Assembly (NCBI GenBank): GCA_036245805.1 | Contig: BTRK01000006.1 | Span: forward strand, 14,602,365-14,666,364 | DNA from: Pristionchus mayeri | Taxonomy: Eukaryota > Nematoda > Chromadorea > Rhabditida > Neodiplogasteridae | Length of the DNA stretch: 64,000 nt | Reading direction: 5' to 3' | In this document: positions 10,665 to 22,278 of the stretch, piece by piece | How positions within the stretch are numbered: position 1 is the stretch's first letter | Layout of the letters: every line of letters begins with the position of its first letter | Made by a program: the position numbers and the translations under genes | Notes under the pieces: model-generated | The model's input: the letters and a program-made list of their open reading frames with translations, nothing else | The model's database searches: none | What the model was told of the DNA's origin: nothing

Positions 10665-11823
10665 TATATCGAGTTTATATCAGACATGTATCGAGTTTAT
10701 ATCAGAGAATTTGAAATAAAATTAGTGAATAACTATGGAAGACTCAAAGGACTTCTAAGAGGTATAGAAATAAAGAGATGGAGTAGGGGAAGTAGGACTC
10801 AAAGGGGATGATAATGTTTGCTCATCTGCATTAACCCTCTCATTGGGTGTGTTTATCTTTAGAGAGAGACAGAGAGGGCGCGAATAGGTCATTTCTAATG
10901 CATTTCTCATTAAATGGATGAAAATGTAATCAGCGGAAGTCCTTTCAGTTGCTCTCATACTTTCGTATACACTATTAGAGATTGAGATAGATATGAGATT
11001 CAGAGACAGACGTGCGAAACCTCCTGCCAGCGTTCTTCTTTCAGCATGAATTCTCGAAGGACGATCAATCTCTTTTGTGCCCCCCCCCTTGTGTATGCCT
11101 GCCAATTCAGTATGATTAGACTCACTAGGACAGAACAGTGATTATGCCAGATGCAACCAGATATTCGGTGTAAATGTTTATGTTTTATTGCGCTTCTCAT
11201 GAAATTACAATTACATTGCCTGCTATCGAAGTAATCGAATTTGGCGTATCTATTTCGAGCACTGTTTCTCGCATGGGCTCTGTGCGGATTCCTGTGGTGC
11301 TGCAGTAGAAAACGGAGCGGAAACTCAATTCCCTTCAGAATGTTAAAAATTCCGTCCCCTGATATATTTCCGTGTAAATATTCCTTGGATTGGCCAAATA
11401 CTACAAATATGAAACAAATATTCTGCAGAAATTGATACACAGTCGAAAAAAAAACTAACTCGTCTCTGGCCTCCACGAATGTTTCGAAAGTTAAACATTG
11501 AAGAGTGTATTTTTAGCCGTATCAAAATTTCTCAGATCTGAATATGACATTGTCTTGATCAATGGGCCAAAAACTCAGACACTCCAAAAAACCACTCCAG
11601 TAATTGTGCATACCTTCTTCTCCTTAATGCGTATAAATTATCATTTAGGAAATTATTCCGAGTTTAGGTCGGATGATCTGAAAATTGCAAATTTAAAAAA
11701 AATCAATCAGGTCGACACAAAAAGACTGTTTCAAAATGGATACGCCTTAGTTCGCACTGAATGGAAGCCGAAAACAGCGGGTGTCACGAAATGCAGTTGT
11801 AGTTCACGCGCATTATTCAAAGT
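10665..11823. other. Non-coding stretch, nothing recognised
   Basis: No supported gene. A short direct repeat of ATCGAGTTTATATCAGA occurs at about 10668-10706. The open frames here show no family signature and no consistent splice pattern. Confidence 0.3.
11770..11823 (+). promoter_or_regulatory. Shared upstream motif of F-box-like genes (F1)
   Basis: Contains AGCGGGTGTCACGAAA. Equivalent GCGGGTG motifs occur about 125-150 bp before the starts of F2 (18806) and F3 (21083). An orphan copy of the region lies at 20110-20250. Inferred promoter element from paralogue conservation only. Confidence 0.35.
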
Positions 11824-13052
11824 ATGACGAGGTTTAACGCTCGTTATGTTTACTCCATTGTATCTCTACACTCCTCTAACTTGCATATATTTGTTCCAAT
11901 CGAAATTTCACAAGTATATCCCCTTTCCGCTGTTCTTCCATCCGACATAATTCGACTAATAATTCGAATGAAGGATAGAGAAGAAAACGGTGAATGGAGA
12001 ATCGAACACATCGACAACGTGAGATTGGTGAGTTCGATTCCACTGACAAGCTTAAGGTACCACTGTACTCAAAGATTTGTTTAAATTCGCAGATAGTCCC
12101 TGAACCGCAAGCCTAGCGCGCCAATCCAAACGATGTTAATGTGTTATACTGTAGATCGATTACCTAGTCGATCTACAGTATAATACATTACTCGCATTTG
12201 AAAAGGCGCGCTAGGCTCGGTTCAGGACTAGCAGCGAACTCATAAAAATGTGTGTGGTACAAAGTGATTTTCTTTAGATTTCTCATCACTGGAATGCGTT
12301 GGTTCGTGAACTGCTCATGGACAGAAGGAGACTGCCTGAGATATATTGTCTAATGTATGATAACCACCGGATTCCAGCCCACGGATTTTGTCAAGTTGCG
12401 TTGATGCGAGACACTGATAAAACAAGGATATTGCACCTTGAGTCTATTTCCGATAGAGAAAAAATGGTGAGCAATCTGATATTTGATACAAATAATGAGG
12501 AATTGTATAGAAATTGCATGTTAAACGGATACGCCGATGCTCGAATATAAATTGCCTCGATTTAACCTTTACCGAAATCACACCAGATATTATTGAAATC
12601 ATCAGCTCACATATCCGCAATACTCCAATACGCTTACTGAGAGTTGTTTTTAGAAAACGACATGATCAAGTCAGGTATAAGAGGCATTTTTCCTTTCAAA
12701 AATACAAATATATTTATATTTTAGTTCAATTTAAAAACGTTCGTTTTTTTCGAGGCCAGGGAGTTTACTAGAGACGGAGAAACTATGAGTGAGCTTGGAT
12801 GTCTTTTCAGCATGGCGTAACACTTTTGCAGGAGATTTCATCATGATCGCTATGAAGATGTTGCACTCGCTAAAAATTACTGCAAATGCTGATATTTATT
12901 CGATGTTTGCCTCAGAAAAAGATAGATGGCTCGCATTCGCCGAAGATTTGAACAAATCGGGGACAGTTCGAGCTCAGTTCCATGTGAAGGAAGTTGCGAA
13001 TAGGTGCTACAGTTATTTTCAAATTATATCATCCGGTAGGATTTATCAATGA
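11824..13052 (+). CDS. F-box-like family gene F1
   Basis: Five exons: 11824-12027, 12278-12466, 12511-12674, 12760-12788, 12832-13052. The split F-box-like motif reads LPSDIIRLIIRM in exon 1, then after the intron ISHHWNALVREL. This matches the LPxDI...VSxxW core of F-box domains, which bind SKP1 in ubiquitin ligases. Later exons carry family-specific, probably substrate-binding sequence (RCSNINCLDL; LHSLKI). Paralogues F2-F5 share intron positions and phases. The expected exon 4 acceptor at 12724 gives an out-of-frame 64-bp exon. A CCAG acceptor at 12759 restores the frame (268 aa in total) at the cost of a shorter exon. The start is uncertain: no ATG matches the paralogues, so the in-frame ATG at 11824 is used. 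Confidence 0.6.
12094..12232. repeat. 139-bp MITE-like inverted repeat in F1 intron 1
   Basis: Ends TCCCTGAACCG and CGGTTCAGGA. AGCCTAGCGCGCC pairs with GGCGCGCTAGGCT, and an inner palindrome TACTGTAGATCGA pairs with TCGATCTACAGTA. A TAG lies at each boundary and could be a 3-bp target duplication as made by PIF/Harbinger elements; that family assignment is a guess. Confidence 0.6.
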
Positions 13053-13229
13053 ATAATTATACAATAGGTATAATACAATATATTGTATTTCAAATATTAA
13101 TTATTCATTTAAATTATGTTTCAATTTCACATAATTATGTATGTTATGTTTTTGAGGTAGAATAAATGCTTTATCATTGATAAAATTGTCAAAAGCTATA
13201 TCATTCGACTTTATATGATATTTCTAGGT

Positions 13230-13420
13230 TGTGCACACTTCCGAACTCATGACCCACACAAAACGTTTCGCTGCCAGAGATGACTGAAACGCTGAACTAC
13301 TTCGGTTGTTGACTCCGATAAGTTTACATGGCTCGCGTTCAAGAATTGAATATATCAGGAACTGTGCGATCTCAGTTCAATGAGAATCAAATTTGAAATC
13401 TATGGTATTGATTTCCAAGC
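13230..13420 (+). pseudogene. Relic of an F-box-like last exon
   Basis: The segment around 13315-13400 resembles exon 5 of F1: ATGGCTCGCGTTCAAG and GGAACTGTGCGATCTCAGTTC correspond to ATGGCTCGCATTCGCC and GGGACAGTTCGAGCTCAGTTC. There is a deletion and a stop, and no other exons of the copy were found. It is a decayed duplicate 3' end directly downstream of F1. Confidence 0.55.
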
Positions 13421-13626
13421 TCACTTGATTACTTGATCCTTGAGATCTTTTTTTTATGTTTTTTGTAACATTCCGTATTCGTTATTATTTCGAAAATCAA
13501 ATGTCATTAAATGAATTGTAGTGTCTTTATACTCTCAACAAGTACAACATGGCAAAAACTCGTTGCGAGCGAAAACAAACATTTGTGGGAGTCAATTACT
13601 TTGCTTCGAAAATTCATCTTTCAGAT

Positions 13627-14293
13627 TCGGTGTGTGTGATAATTAAATCATGAATAGTTCCGACCTCCACAGTGTACGTTCCAATGTTCGCTTTATGTAG
13701 GACCTCATCAGTCCACGTGCAGAAAATAACCTTTTTATCTAGGTGGTGAAAGTACTGCAATATAATTCATTGTTTATGAAACCCTATCATCATGTATGAA
13801 TATAGTTTACCAAGTAGAAGCATACCTGAACTAAAAGATCTACATCTGTCATCGAGTATTTGTGAGTATCTCCTCCGATATACAATTGTGATCAATTTCG
13901 ACGGAATAATTCTTTAACGATGAACATCGGCGTCTTGGGAATGACGGTGAATCGTTTCTCCACTAATGTGAAGTGGATTCCAATGACGATATCAGCAATT
14001 GTGTAAAGAAAATTAATCGATTCTGAAAAAAAGTGAGTGCTTTTAATGTACAGCTTCAGCTTACGTTTTGTTTAGGGAAGTCCATAGAAGTATACATAGT
14101 CCGGTGTAATTTCGCGTAAAGGCCTGATCAAATATTCGCTTCAAGGATTATGAATTGGAAAACATTCGGATAAAATATTTGAAAGAGAAACTTACAAATC
14201 TACTTCTCTTCGATACTCGGCCATGAAGAAAATGTATACGATATCAGATTTGCTCAAAATTTTCAAGCATCTTCTAATAAATTCGGGTTTCAT
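13627..14293 (-). pseudogene. Broken unknown multi-exon gene
   Basis: Minus-strand exon-like pieces with proper splice signals. An ATG at 14293 opens a frame reading MKPEFIRRCLKIL...VYIFFMAEYRREVDL up to a GTAAGT donor. An exon 14022-13826 contains VEKRFTVIPKTPMFIVKELF then a stop, then YIGGDTHKYSMTDVDLLVQ. A third starts at 13754 (YFHHLDKKVIFCTWTDEV). The tone is that of nematode F-box-associated domains but I do not recognise the family with confidence. The frame is interrupted. The 3' end of the retrotransposon lies about 30 bp upstream of the first piece. Confidence 0.4.
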
Positions 14294-14418
14294 TTTGGAA
14301 ATTATGATATCAGTAAACATTGTTAATTAATTAATTAATTTATCTACGCTCGAGGCGCGACGATACCATGAAGACATAAATAATTAACGATTGCAGGGGG
14401 GGGGAGGACTCTCCTGAG

Positions 14419-17213
14419 TCATTGAGGGTGAGAGAGGTCAGCAACTATGGGGTGGTTCTCCAATCGATGCTTAAATACTCGGATGTTAGGGGCAGTGCGA
14501 ATGACATCGGGAAGTTGAGAATACCATCGGGAGGTTCTTACAGGAAATGAATGGAATCTGGCGGTGCTCGTTGTCAGTTCAATGTTGATACCGAAGGAAG
14601 AGGTTCGGTCTCGTTGGGGTTTGTAAACATAGAAGGAAGAACGAGGAATGATATTGGAACCAGTCATAATCATATGGGTCATACAAAGATCTCCTATGAC
14701 TCTCCTCTCAGTAAGCGAGCGCAGGCCAAGAGTTTTCATGCGATCAGAATAAGACGGAAGAGAAAGAGGATATGAAGGGGAGGGGAAACAACGATAAAAT
14801 ACTTGTCGGGTAAAAATATGTTGTACTTTTTCAAGAGTCTCAATGTCAGATATATAGTGAGGATTCCAAAAGGGAGATGCAAAGTCAAGGAGGGGGAGGA
14901 CATAGGCTTTGTAACTGCGAATAAGGATGGTGGGACAGTTGAAAGGGAGGGCTTTGAGGAGAAGGAATAACTTAGAGGTCGCTTTCTGGGCACGGGTTTT
15001 AATAGAACAAGAATTTTTGAGGTCAGAGCAGACTTGCACTCCTAGATCACGAACGTTATTCTCTAGGGGTAACTGATTGGAGTTAATATTGTAGCGAGGG
15101 GAAGATTGTTTGGAGCCTATACGAAGATGAGAGCATTTAGAAGCAGATAGAGACAATTGGTTGAGCTGGGATCCATTCAAAGAGACAGTCAAGCGCTGAT
15201 TGAAATTCAGATGTGATGGCCGATTTGGTTGACTTATTATATGATACATATAATTTGACATCATCAGCATAACATTGAACGAATACGTTATGAAATTTGG
15301 ATAAGGTTCGAGAGAGATCAGCTAGATAGATGGAGAATAGGATGGGTCCTAGCACACTGTCTTGTGGTACACCGGATATAATTTGGAAGGGGTCACTAGT
15401 CACGGAGGACAATCGAACGGAGAAAGTGCGGTCGGATAGAAATGAAGCAAGCCAAGATAATAGATTACCATGAATACCGTAATGAGATAATCGGGAGAGC
15501 AATTTAGGGTAAGGAACAACATCGAAAGCACGAGTGAAATCAATATATACTACGTCAGTTATGAGCTTACGTGAATGAGAAGTGGTCCAATCATTTTGAC
15601 AAGTAAGTAGATTTGTGATAACACTAGCACCAGAACGGAAGCCATGTTGGTTAGAAGGGAGGATATTGAAGCGAGAAAGGTGGCTATTGAGGTGGTCTTT
15701 GATGAGACGCTCCATAGTCTTGGCAGCAGGGGAAATGATAGAGATGGGTCTGTATGAGGAGGGTAGTTTGCTATCTTTTCCTGGTTTAGGAATGGGAGTA
15801 ATAAGGGAGTGTTTCCAGGCTGATGGGACAGTCCCGGAAATAAGACTGAGATTATAGATATCAGCTAAGGGAGTGGAGAGAGCATACGCACATCTAGAAA
15901 ATATAATCTGAGGAATACCATCATAACCGGTGGAACAAGAGGGTGACAGTTTGCGTAATGATTTATAAACTTCATGAGGGAAGAGAGTGAATAGAGAGAG
16001 TGAGGGAGGGATGGGTAAGGAGGAGAAAGGGGGGAGAAGACCATCATCTATGGTGAAATGAGAAGCGAATTCAGAGGCAAGTAAATTAGACTTAGAGAAA
16101 CTGTCAAATACTGGTACATTATCAGGTGAGACTATTTCAGGAATGGATAGCTTAGGTTTAGTGAGGGAAGAAATGTGGCGATACAAATCTTTGGAACGAG
16201 CTAATTTTTTTACGGGTGGAGTAACGCGTCCATTTGTCTATCTCGGAAAGTAATTTCTTACTACATTGGTCAAAAAGGGTTCTCACAGTTGGGATATGAA
16301 TCTTAGCAAATAACTGATCACGATGTTTAATTAGGCGGACAATGTGGCTTGGATAAGAGAGAGAGGGAGGACGAGGGGTACGGTAAGGGACAAATATATC
16401 GATAGCTGAGTGAATAGTGGATGAGAATTGATGATATAAGGAATCGATATCAGGACAGTCACGGAATAAGGATAGCCAGTCAATAGATAGGAGATGGTTG
16501 GATAAAGCAGTATAGTCGACGCGGGAGAAGTCATGAATCAAAGGAGGATGAGAGGGGAGTTGAGAGGATGAAAGAGAGAAGGACAGACCAGAGTGATCGC
16601 ATGAAGGAAAAGGAGGAATGACAGAAATGGCCGAGACTAAGGTGGGATCACTACCTAAGACCCAATCGATACATTTAGAGCCGCGCGTAGGTAACATGTT
16701 AAAATGACACAAGTCAGAATAAATTATGAAGTCACGGAATAGACGATCAATGGGAGTAGGAATGGCAGAAAGGGAGTCAGAGTTGAAATCACCGGAAATA
16801 ACGATCGGGTGTGGGGACGATGCGTGAATATCAGATAGGCAAGTAATTAGAGAATCGGTCATGGAAGGGGAGTAGCTGGGAGGACGGTAGACTAGACATA
16901 GTCTAATGTAGGCACTCGAGTGAAATAGATCGATACATGTAATCTCGTGTTCGGTAGAGGGAAGTGATATTGTAGAGAACGAGAGGTAATCACGGAGTAT
17001 GACACAGGTACCGCCACCGCGGGAGGATCTATCACGTCGAGTAATGGTATACGGTAGGGATCCAATAATAAGAGACGATGGGATTTTGTTGGATAACCAA
17101 GTCTCAGTCAGGAAAACGACATCTGGCTGGGTGATCATAAGGAAAGAACGGAAAGCATCGAGCTTATTGACGAGTGATCGGATATTATAATAGTGGCATG
17201 ATAGGGTGGTCGT
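14419..17213 (-). pseudogene. Retrotransposon ORF2: endonuclease + reverse transcriptase, frameshifted
   Basis: Endonuclease part 17213-16158 with NIRSLVNKL, FLTETWL, RRGGG-like, VYRPP, SGDFN and CDHSG motifs. Reverse transcriptase part about 16213-15137 with PSSYRPISI, DFTRAFD, SGVPQDSVLGP and the catalytic CYADD. The C-terminal part continues 15180-14419. The endonuclease and RT frames are joined only if one base is changed in a T7 run at 16205-16211 (forward strand). The RT and C-terminal frames need a second single-base change near 15163-15172. A GVPQ-D-SVLGP motif has Asp where most families have Gly. The enzyme would nick target DNA and prime reverse transcription. Confidence 0.85.
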
Positions 17214-17230
17214 CGCTAACTCGGGCTGAA

Positions 17231-17809
17231 CTAGTTTGGGGTACGGGTAGTGAGGGGAGTAGACTGGGGACCGAGGAGGGAGGGAACGGAGGGGAAGAAG
17301 GACTTATCAGAGGAAGTGGCAACGGAAGTGTGAGAGTGATTGGGTCTGGACTGGGAACGAGCGGGGCGGAGCTGTCTCTTCGTGGCATCCAATTCACTTC
17401 TCATGATCAGCTTTCCCGCATAGATGACGTAATCATTTCCTTGACTATTGAGTTCCCGTCTCTTCTGCCGCAGTTGGTAGGAGTGCTCTCGTTCTGCCTT
17501 CGTGAGGGAGGGGCGGACATGGACAGTGGGGAATTGGGGGCGGATGGAACGAGACTTAGCGAGGAAGGACATCTGGGCTGTGCGACAATGGAACATAACC
17601 TTAAGGAGGCGAGGGCGAGAGGCCGACTTCACACCCATTCGGAAGACCATAGCCGGGGCATGCTCCAGCTCAGCGAGATCCAGCATAGCGGTGACATTGG
17701 CCAAGTCATCCGCTACTCTCTCACTGGCCTTCTTTTTTTTTGTGCCCGAAACTATGTTCGATACATAATCAAAGAACTTTTTCAAATTCTTATTGGATGA
17801 AAACTGCAA
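17231..17809 (-). CDS. Retrotransposon ORF1 protein
   Basis: 192-aa intact frame upstream of ORF2 on the same strand. It carries RPRLLKVMF, a RPSLTKAEREHSYQLRQKRR segment and GNDYVIYAGKLI, the pattern of ORF1-type nucleic-acid-binding proteins of nematode and other CR1-like elements. It begins MQFSSNKNLKKFF. Presumed RNA-binding chaperone of the retrotransposition complex. The stop at 17231 nearly abuts the open endonuclease frame. Confidence 0.65.
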   Translation of the reverse strand: MQFSSNKNLKKFFDYVSNIVSGTKKKKASERVADDLANVTAMLDLAELEHAPAMVFRMGVKSASRPRLLKVMFHCRTAQMSFLAKSRSIRPQFPTVHVRPSLTKAEREHSYQLRQKRRELNSQGNDYVIYAGKLIMRSELDATKRQLRPARSQSRPNHSHTSVATSSDKSFFPSVPSLLGPQSTPLTTRTPN

Positions 17810-17830
17810 CAGCGGTACATTTTAAATTCA

Positions 17831-18790
17831 ATTGGACATTTTGTTTTGACGAAATCAGTAAAATATATCATAGCTTATATAGTACTTGTTAATATTTTTT
17901 CTGTGTAATTTTCAAACTTTCTCACGTGAGCTGTTAAAGTATTGTCGGCCTGTGTATGCTTTCCAACTTCGAACTTATGCCGCACGGGAAACAAGTGGAT
18001 CTTCCAGTTCCAGTTGTTCGGAACTCAATGGTGACATTCTGAATTGGACGCTTTCAAAAGCGCGTTGTGAATATGAAAACCGTTTGGGTGACTTTAAATT
18101 CCTTAATCCTTGCTTTCTGAGACCATATTTATTTTTCGACTACTTTCTTAGTTGGCTTGTTGATCTGAAATTTAAAAAAAAAAGATTTTCAGTGGAAAAC
18201 ATATGATACCTCTCTCATGTGAAGCACGAGAGTTTCGTTCAAGATATTTAGTATTTCAGCGATTGAATTTTGAGGAAGATTATGGAATTCAATTACCATT
18301 TTCCTAAATATATGTTTCAGTGTCATTGGAATTTATGAATTTACATATCGACAAAGGAAGATTTTTGTTGAGAAAATCTTGACATCTGAAATAGCGCACG
18401 AAATATCGATAATATATTATATATTTCAAAGAACATCAGCAACAGGTGTGCACCAGTGTACATCGAGCTAGTATGGAAATAAGGATCTATCCGAAACAAC
18501 ATGCCATAATTTATGACCGGAAATAATGTATAAAACGAAATCGATAATAACATGAAAGATCAATGTCAACAAGGTTAGAGAATTCTTAGGAAAAAAAATA
18601 ATTCAGACCCTATTCTTCGCTGATTTCAACTCATATTGAATGATTTTTTTTCACCCGCATTCACTGTCTCAGAAAACTTGTTTTAAAGCGAAACGCGGAT
18701 TTTGTTGACAAATGACGTTTATTCTGATCCTTCAACACACAACTATATTGCGCCATAAAATGAAAAAGAACGCGATAAAATGGAAAAAAA
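17831..18790. other. Non-coding stretch, nothing recognised
   Basis: AT-rich. A 106-aa frame at 17886-18206 has no family signature and no splice context. Upstream sequence of F2 begins near 18780. Confidence 0.3.
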
Positions 18791-18799
18791 ATGTGTCGA

Positions 18800-18830
18800 A
18801 CTAAAGCGGGTGCCTCGAAACATTCCATGT
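18800..18830 (+). promoter_or_regulatory. Shared upstream motif of F-box-like genes (F2)
   Basis: AAGCGGGTGCCTCGAAA lies about 125 bp before the F2 start and matches the motifs upstream of F1 and F3. Confidence 0.35.
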
Positions 18831-18931
18831 ATATACTTCATTGCTCACTTTCGAAAAACAATGTTCCACTCTATCTTGCAATTTGCTCCAATTACTATTT
18901 GTATTACCTTCAATATTTCAGTATCGTCGAG

Positions 18932-20031
18932 ATGGAATATCATGACCGATCCAGATTGACTCTCGCCAATCTCCCAGCTGATATAATGCGGATAATTATT
19001 CGAATGGAATCTCGAGATATGCGAAGAAAGTCTCGAGATAAATGGAGAATCGAATCAATTGACAATTTGCGAATGGTGAACTAACTCTTTTTCAGCCATA
19101 AAAATGAGTTCTTGTTCAGATATCTCGAGAATGGAATCACTTACTTCTAGCAATCTTCAAAGAGAGAACGATGCTACCCGTGATCTCGTCTCTCTTCTAC
19201 GATACTCTCCATGTTATTCGTCTACCTCGCATAACACTGAGACGCGAATGAATTCAATACATAGCATCAGCAGATAAACACGACAAATATGTAAGTTTCG
19301 AACGCGTTTAATTGCTATTGATTAATTCAGAGTCAGATGCGATTGTTCTGAAAAAAATGTACTGCGTTTTGCAGCTTGAACAAGGGAAACGCGTTCAGAG
19401 GTGCTCGAAGATTGATTTGCTCGAGCTAAGCCTACATGAGATTACGCTAGATATCGTTGATATCCTCAGGACTCATTTAGGCAATGTTCCAGTGCAAATG
19501 TTGAAACTACGTATTAGTACACGTTCAAACTACGTTTCCGGGTAAGAACTTAACCTTTTCGTATTACCCCAATTAATTTAGAACTATTCTCAACCTAATT
19601 GAATCTCATTCCGTTCAACTTGTTGAGGTCAATGAATTCACACAAAATGGAGACGTAATGAGTGAGTGAGAATAGAGTGCGAAATGATGGTATCTACATT
19701 TCGCACAATCCCTAACCATTTAACGGGCTGAGATAGTGCATGCAACGCTGATACGATTACCCGAATTTCGTAACTCGCTTTGATCTATACGAGGACATTC
19801 ATCAGTTACCAATTGCAATGTTCAGGCATCTTCATCCGAGATGTTCTGAAGACAGTTCATTCACTCAAAATTTCGAGAAATCCTGAACATCATCATGGGT
19901 TCTCGAGGAATCTCGAAATATGGAAAAGTGTCGTTCAAGAGTTGGAAAAATCTAATTCAGTAAAAGTTGATATCAACAAAGAGCGTGGTTTCATTCATGT
20001 GCAAACAATTGAACGGTCTTCAATTAATTAA
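18932..20031 (+). pseudogene. F-box-like family gene F2, with in-frame stop
   Basis: Exons 18932-19075, 19120-19290, 19375-19541, 19582-19661, 19826-20031 join in one frame (256 codons) apart from TGA at 19249-19251 in exon 2. Exon 1 has LTLANLPADIMRIIIRM, exon 2 starts ISREWNHLLL, exon 3 has QRCSKIDLLELSL, exon 4 ends NEFTQNGDVM, exon 5 has VHSLKIS. All introns match those of F1, F3 and F4 in position and phase. A TTTCAG just before the start fits trans-splicing. The stop would remove the C-terminal 60%, so it is either a pseudogene or a short F-box-only protein. Confidence 0.65.
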
Positions 20032-20104
20032 TTAATACTCAATAAATAATCATGATTCATCGTCTGACATTTAATTTTTTTATCTTTTGCTTACACTTTC
20101 GACT

Positions 20105-20250
20105 CGTAGATCGATACTGAAAATAGTGGGTGCCACTAATTTTATTTATTCGTCAAGCACGTTATTCGAAGTATGCTGACGTCCCGCACGCGATTTTTAT
20201 TTTTATCTACTTTGTATTTCTCCACCTACGTTACACTCGTCCGACACACT
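20105..20250 (+). promoter_or_regulatory. Orphan copy of an F-box-like gene promoter
   Basis: Aligns with the region upstream of F1: GTGGGTGCCAC, then CACGTTATTCGAAGTATG, then TTGTATTTCTCCAC. No exon 1 follows it. It is best read as a leftover of a deleted family member. Confidence 0.4.
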
Positions 20251-20504
20251 CAAAAAACAAGCATGGTTTATTCCCGGATAAAAACCAATCAATACCCAGA
20301 ATTTTCACAATAAAACAATTAAAAACAAATCTGTGAAAATCCTATAGATGGGTACTATTTTTGATTAACATCCGGAGGTTATAAACCAAAGATACTGATA
20401 TCCGAGCAAAGAACAAACACATATTAGGAATGGCTTCGCAAGCAAGATTACAAGGGGTTGGGATAATTTATCATTTTCCATACTATCCAAGATCCTTTGT
20501 TCTC

Positions 20505-20540
20505 GAAGCAAGATTCTTGCCCTCGCAAGAATCTTGCTTC
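20505..20540. repeat. Hairpin in intergenic DNA
   Basis: GAAGCAAGATTCTTG and CAAGAATCTTGCTTC form a perfect 15-bp stem around a CCCTCG loop. No gene is near enough to treat it as a terminator. Confidence 0.5.
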
Positions 20541-21074
20541 CCCTCTCATTCCCCTCTTCCATATTGAATGAGGTGGTCGATGGGCAAAAAGGTGGCTTGA
20601 GAAAGGAAAATCAATGAGTGCTCTCGCTTTTCTCATTTCAATAACCCGGATAGCTGAGAGGTTATTTGACCACCCTATCAAACAGCATATACGAGTTCTG
20701 TTCTCACTGAAGTCTTATGTTTTCCAAATTTTGCTTTGGTATTCTTTTTTATTGTTATTTTCTTATCTAAAAAACTATGTACTATCCATTCCTCTTTCGC
20801 GTTCCTTAAGCTGTCAAAGCTACATTTACTTGATTTTCCCGTTTGATTCTTTAAGTTTTCCGAAATCAGCAATATCTTGCTATTAGAGGGTAGGCAAGCA
20901 AGGCAGTAATAACGTTACTTAAAATCCGACGTAAAAAACTTTCATAATGTGATAAGAATACAGTTCTTGACAAGATTCTTACCTGTTCACAAGAATGTAT
21001 TCGATACGATGTATTCGATAAAATTCTTGTCACTCTATTCGCTTTGCTTTCGAATTGCTCGAACAGAATGGAAA

Positions 21075-21110
21075 AAAAGCGGGTGTAATAAAGACCTTAG
21101 TTTAAAACTC
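21075..21110 (+). promoter_or_regulatory. Shared upstream motif of F-box-like genes (F3)
   Basis: AAAAGCGGGTGTAATAAAG, about 150 bp before the F3 start; same GCGGGTG core as upstream of F1 and F2. Confidence 0.3.
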
Positions 21111-21234
21111 GCTGTTTGTTTTTTTCGAAAAAAATCAAATATATTGCGTATTTCGTGCGAATTGCCCTTTGTCCGTATATTGAAATGTTTACAATTATAA
21201 TTTGTAACTGATTTACCTTTTCAACTGCTTCTCT

Positions 21235-22278
21235 ATGCCTTCTCAAGTACGTCTTGACGATGCATTAACTCTCGCGTATATTCCGGCGGACATCGTTCGA
21301 ATTATAATTCGAATGTCTTCTCGGGATTCTACAGGGGAATCGATAGTCGAGCTCATTGACACTTTGAGATTGGTAACAACAATACCAATGATTACATTCA
21401 TTATCTTTTATTTTTTCCATTTCCCATCAATGGAATTCACTGATTCTGGAATTGCTTATTGTAAGAACGAAATTACCTGAAATTAGTCTACTCGAATACA
21501 GATTTGATGTTAACGTTGCTCCAAAAATGCCGTTTATTTTGATGAAACGAGAAAATTGTGCATACATCGGATCTCCCGACTATGCTGGTACCATGGTATG
21601 TTCTGTCAAAATACTTAGAAATAAAAATATGTAAATATGCATATTTCAGCCAAATCAAACAAGGCGCATAAAAAGGTGCTCGAGAATCGATTGTCTTTCG
21701 CTGAAACAACTTGGAATTGAGCCGTTGTATATGGATAAACTAAAATCACACTTAACTGAAGTTCCCATTCGAGAACTGAAAGTTTCATTCGTTAAGAAAT
21801 TGTACGACATTGAGAGCGCTATTCAAAGGTTTTTTTTGATTTACTAGTCGAATTATGCAGATATTGTGTGTTATCCGTTTTTGTTTATCATCAACGTACA
21901 AAATGATCCTAACATCTCATGATTACAGTGAGTTGCCCAACTTTATCCGACTTCATTCAGTTCGTCATTTCGAAGTTAATTCATTTACTGATGATGGAGA
22001 AGAATGGAGTAAGCTACGCATATTTTCTATGCAATGCATTATTTCCCGCAAACTTCATTTGCGGAGCTATGAAGAGCCTGGAGACATTGAGAATCACCGC
22101 CATATCTAGAATGAATTTTATGTTTAGAATACCATTGAATGTGCTTCTTAACGAGATGGAAAAATCTGGGTTGTTCCAAGTTACATTTAAGCTCTATTCT
22201 GATTGGTATCCGGTGAACGTCTACCTGAAGTCTATTAGTAGCTGTTTAGTTAAGAGAGCTAACAGCTTGATAATTTAA
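21235..22278 (+). CDS. F-box-like family gene F3, two acceptors lost
   Basis: Exons by homology: 21235-21372, 21419-21595, 21650-21828, 21929-22008, 22049-22278; together 268 codons with no stop (267 aa). Exon 1 LTLAYIPADIVRIIIRM, exon 2 ISHQWNSLILEL (F-box core), exon 3 KRCSRIDCLSL, exon 4 HFEVNSFTDDGEEW, exon 5 MKSLETLRI. The introns before exon 2 (46 bp) and exon 5 (40 bp) do not end in AG: they end TTTTTTCC and TTTCCCG exactly where the paralogues have CAG. So coding sequence is preserved but splicing should fail unless cryptic sites are used. Confidence 0.6.

Larger units (their letters stand above)
14322..17830 (-). mobile_element. Non-LTR retrotransposon, CR1/Jockey-like, 3.5 kb
   Basis: Minus-strand element with ORF1, then an apurinic-type endonuclease and reverse transcriptase in ORF2. 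The 3' end reads GCGCCTCGAGCGTAGATAAA followed by a (TTAA)n tail at 14322-14341. No poly-A is present. A 5'-truncated copy at 31645-32215 shares the same 3' end with an (ATT)n tail. The copy is near full length but ORF2 is broken by two frameshifts, so it is probably no longer active alone. Confidence 0.88.
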
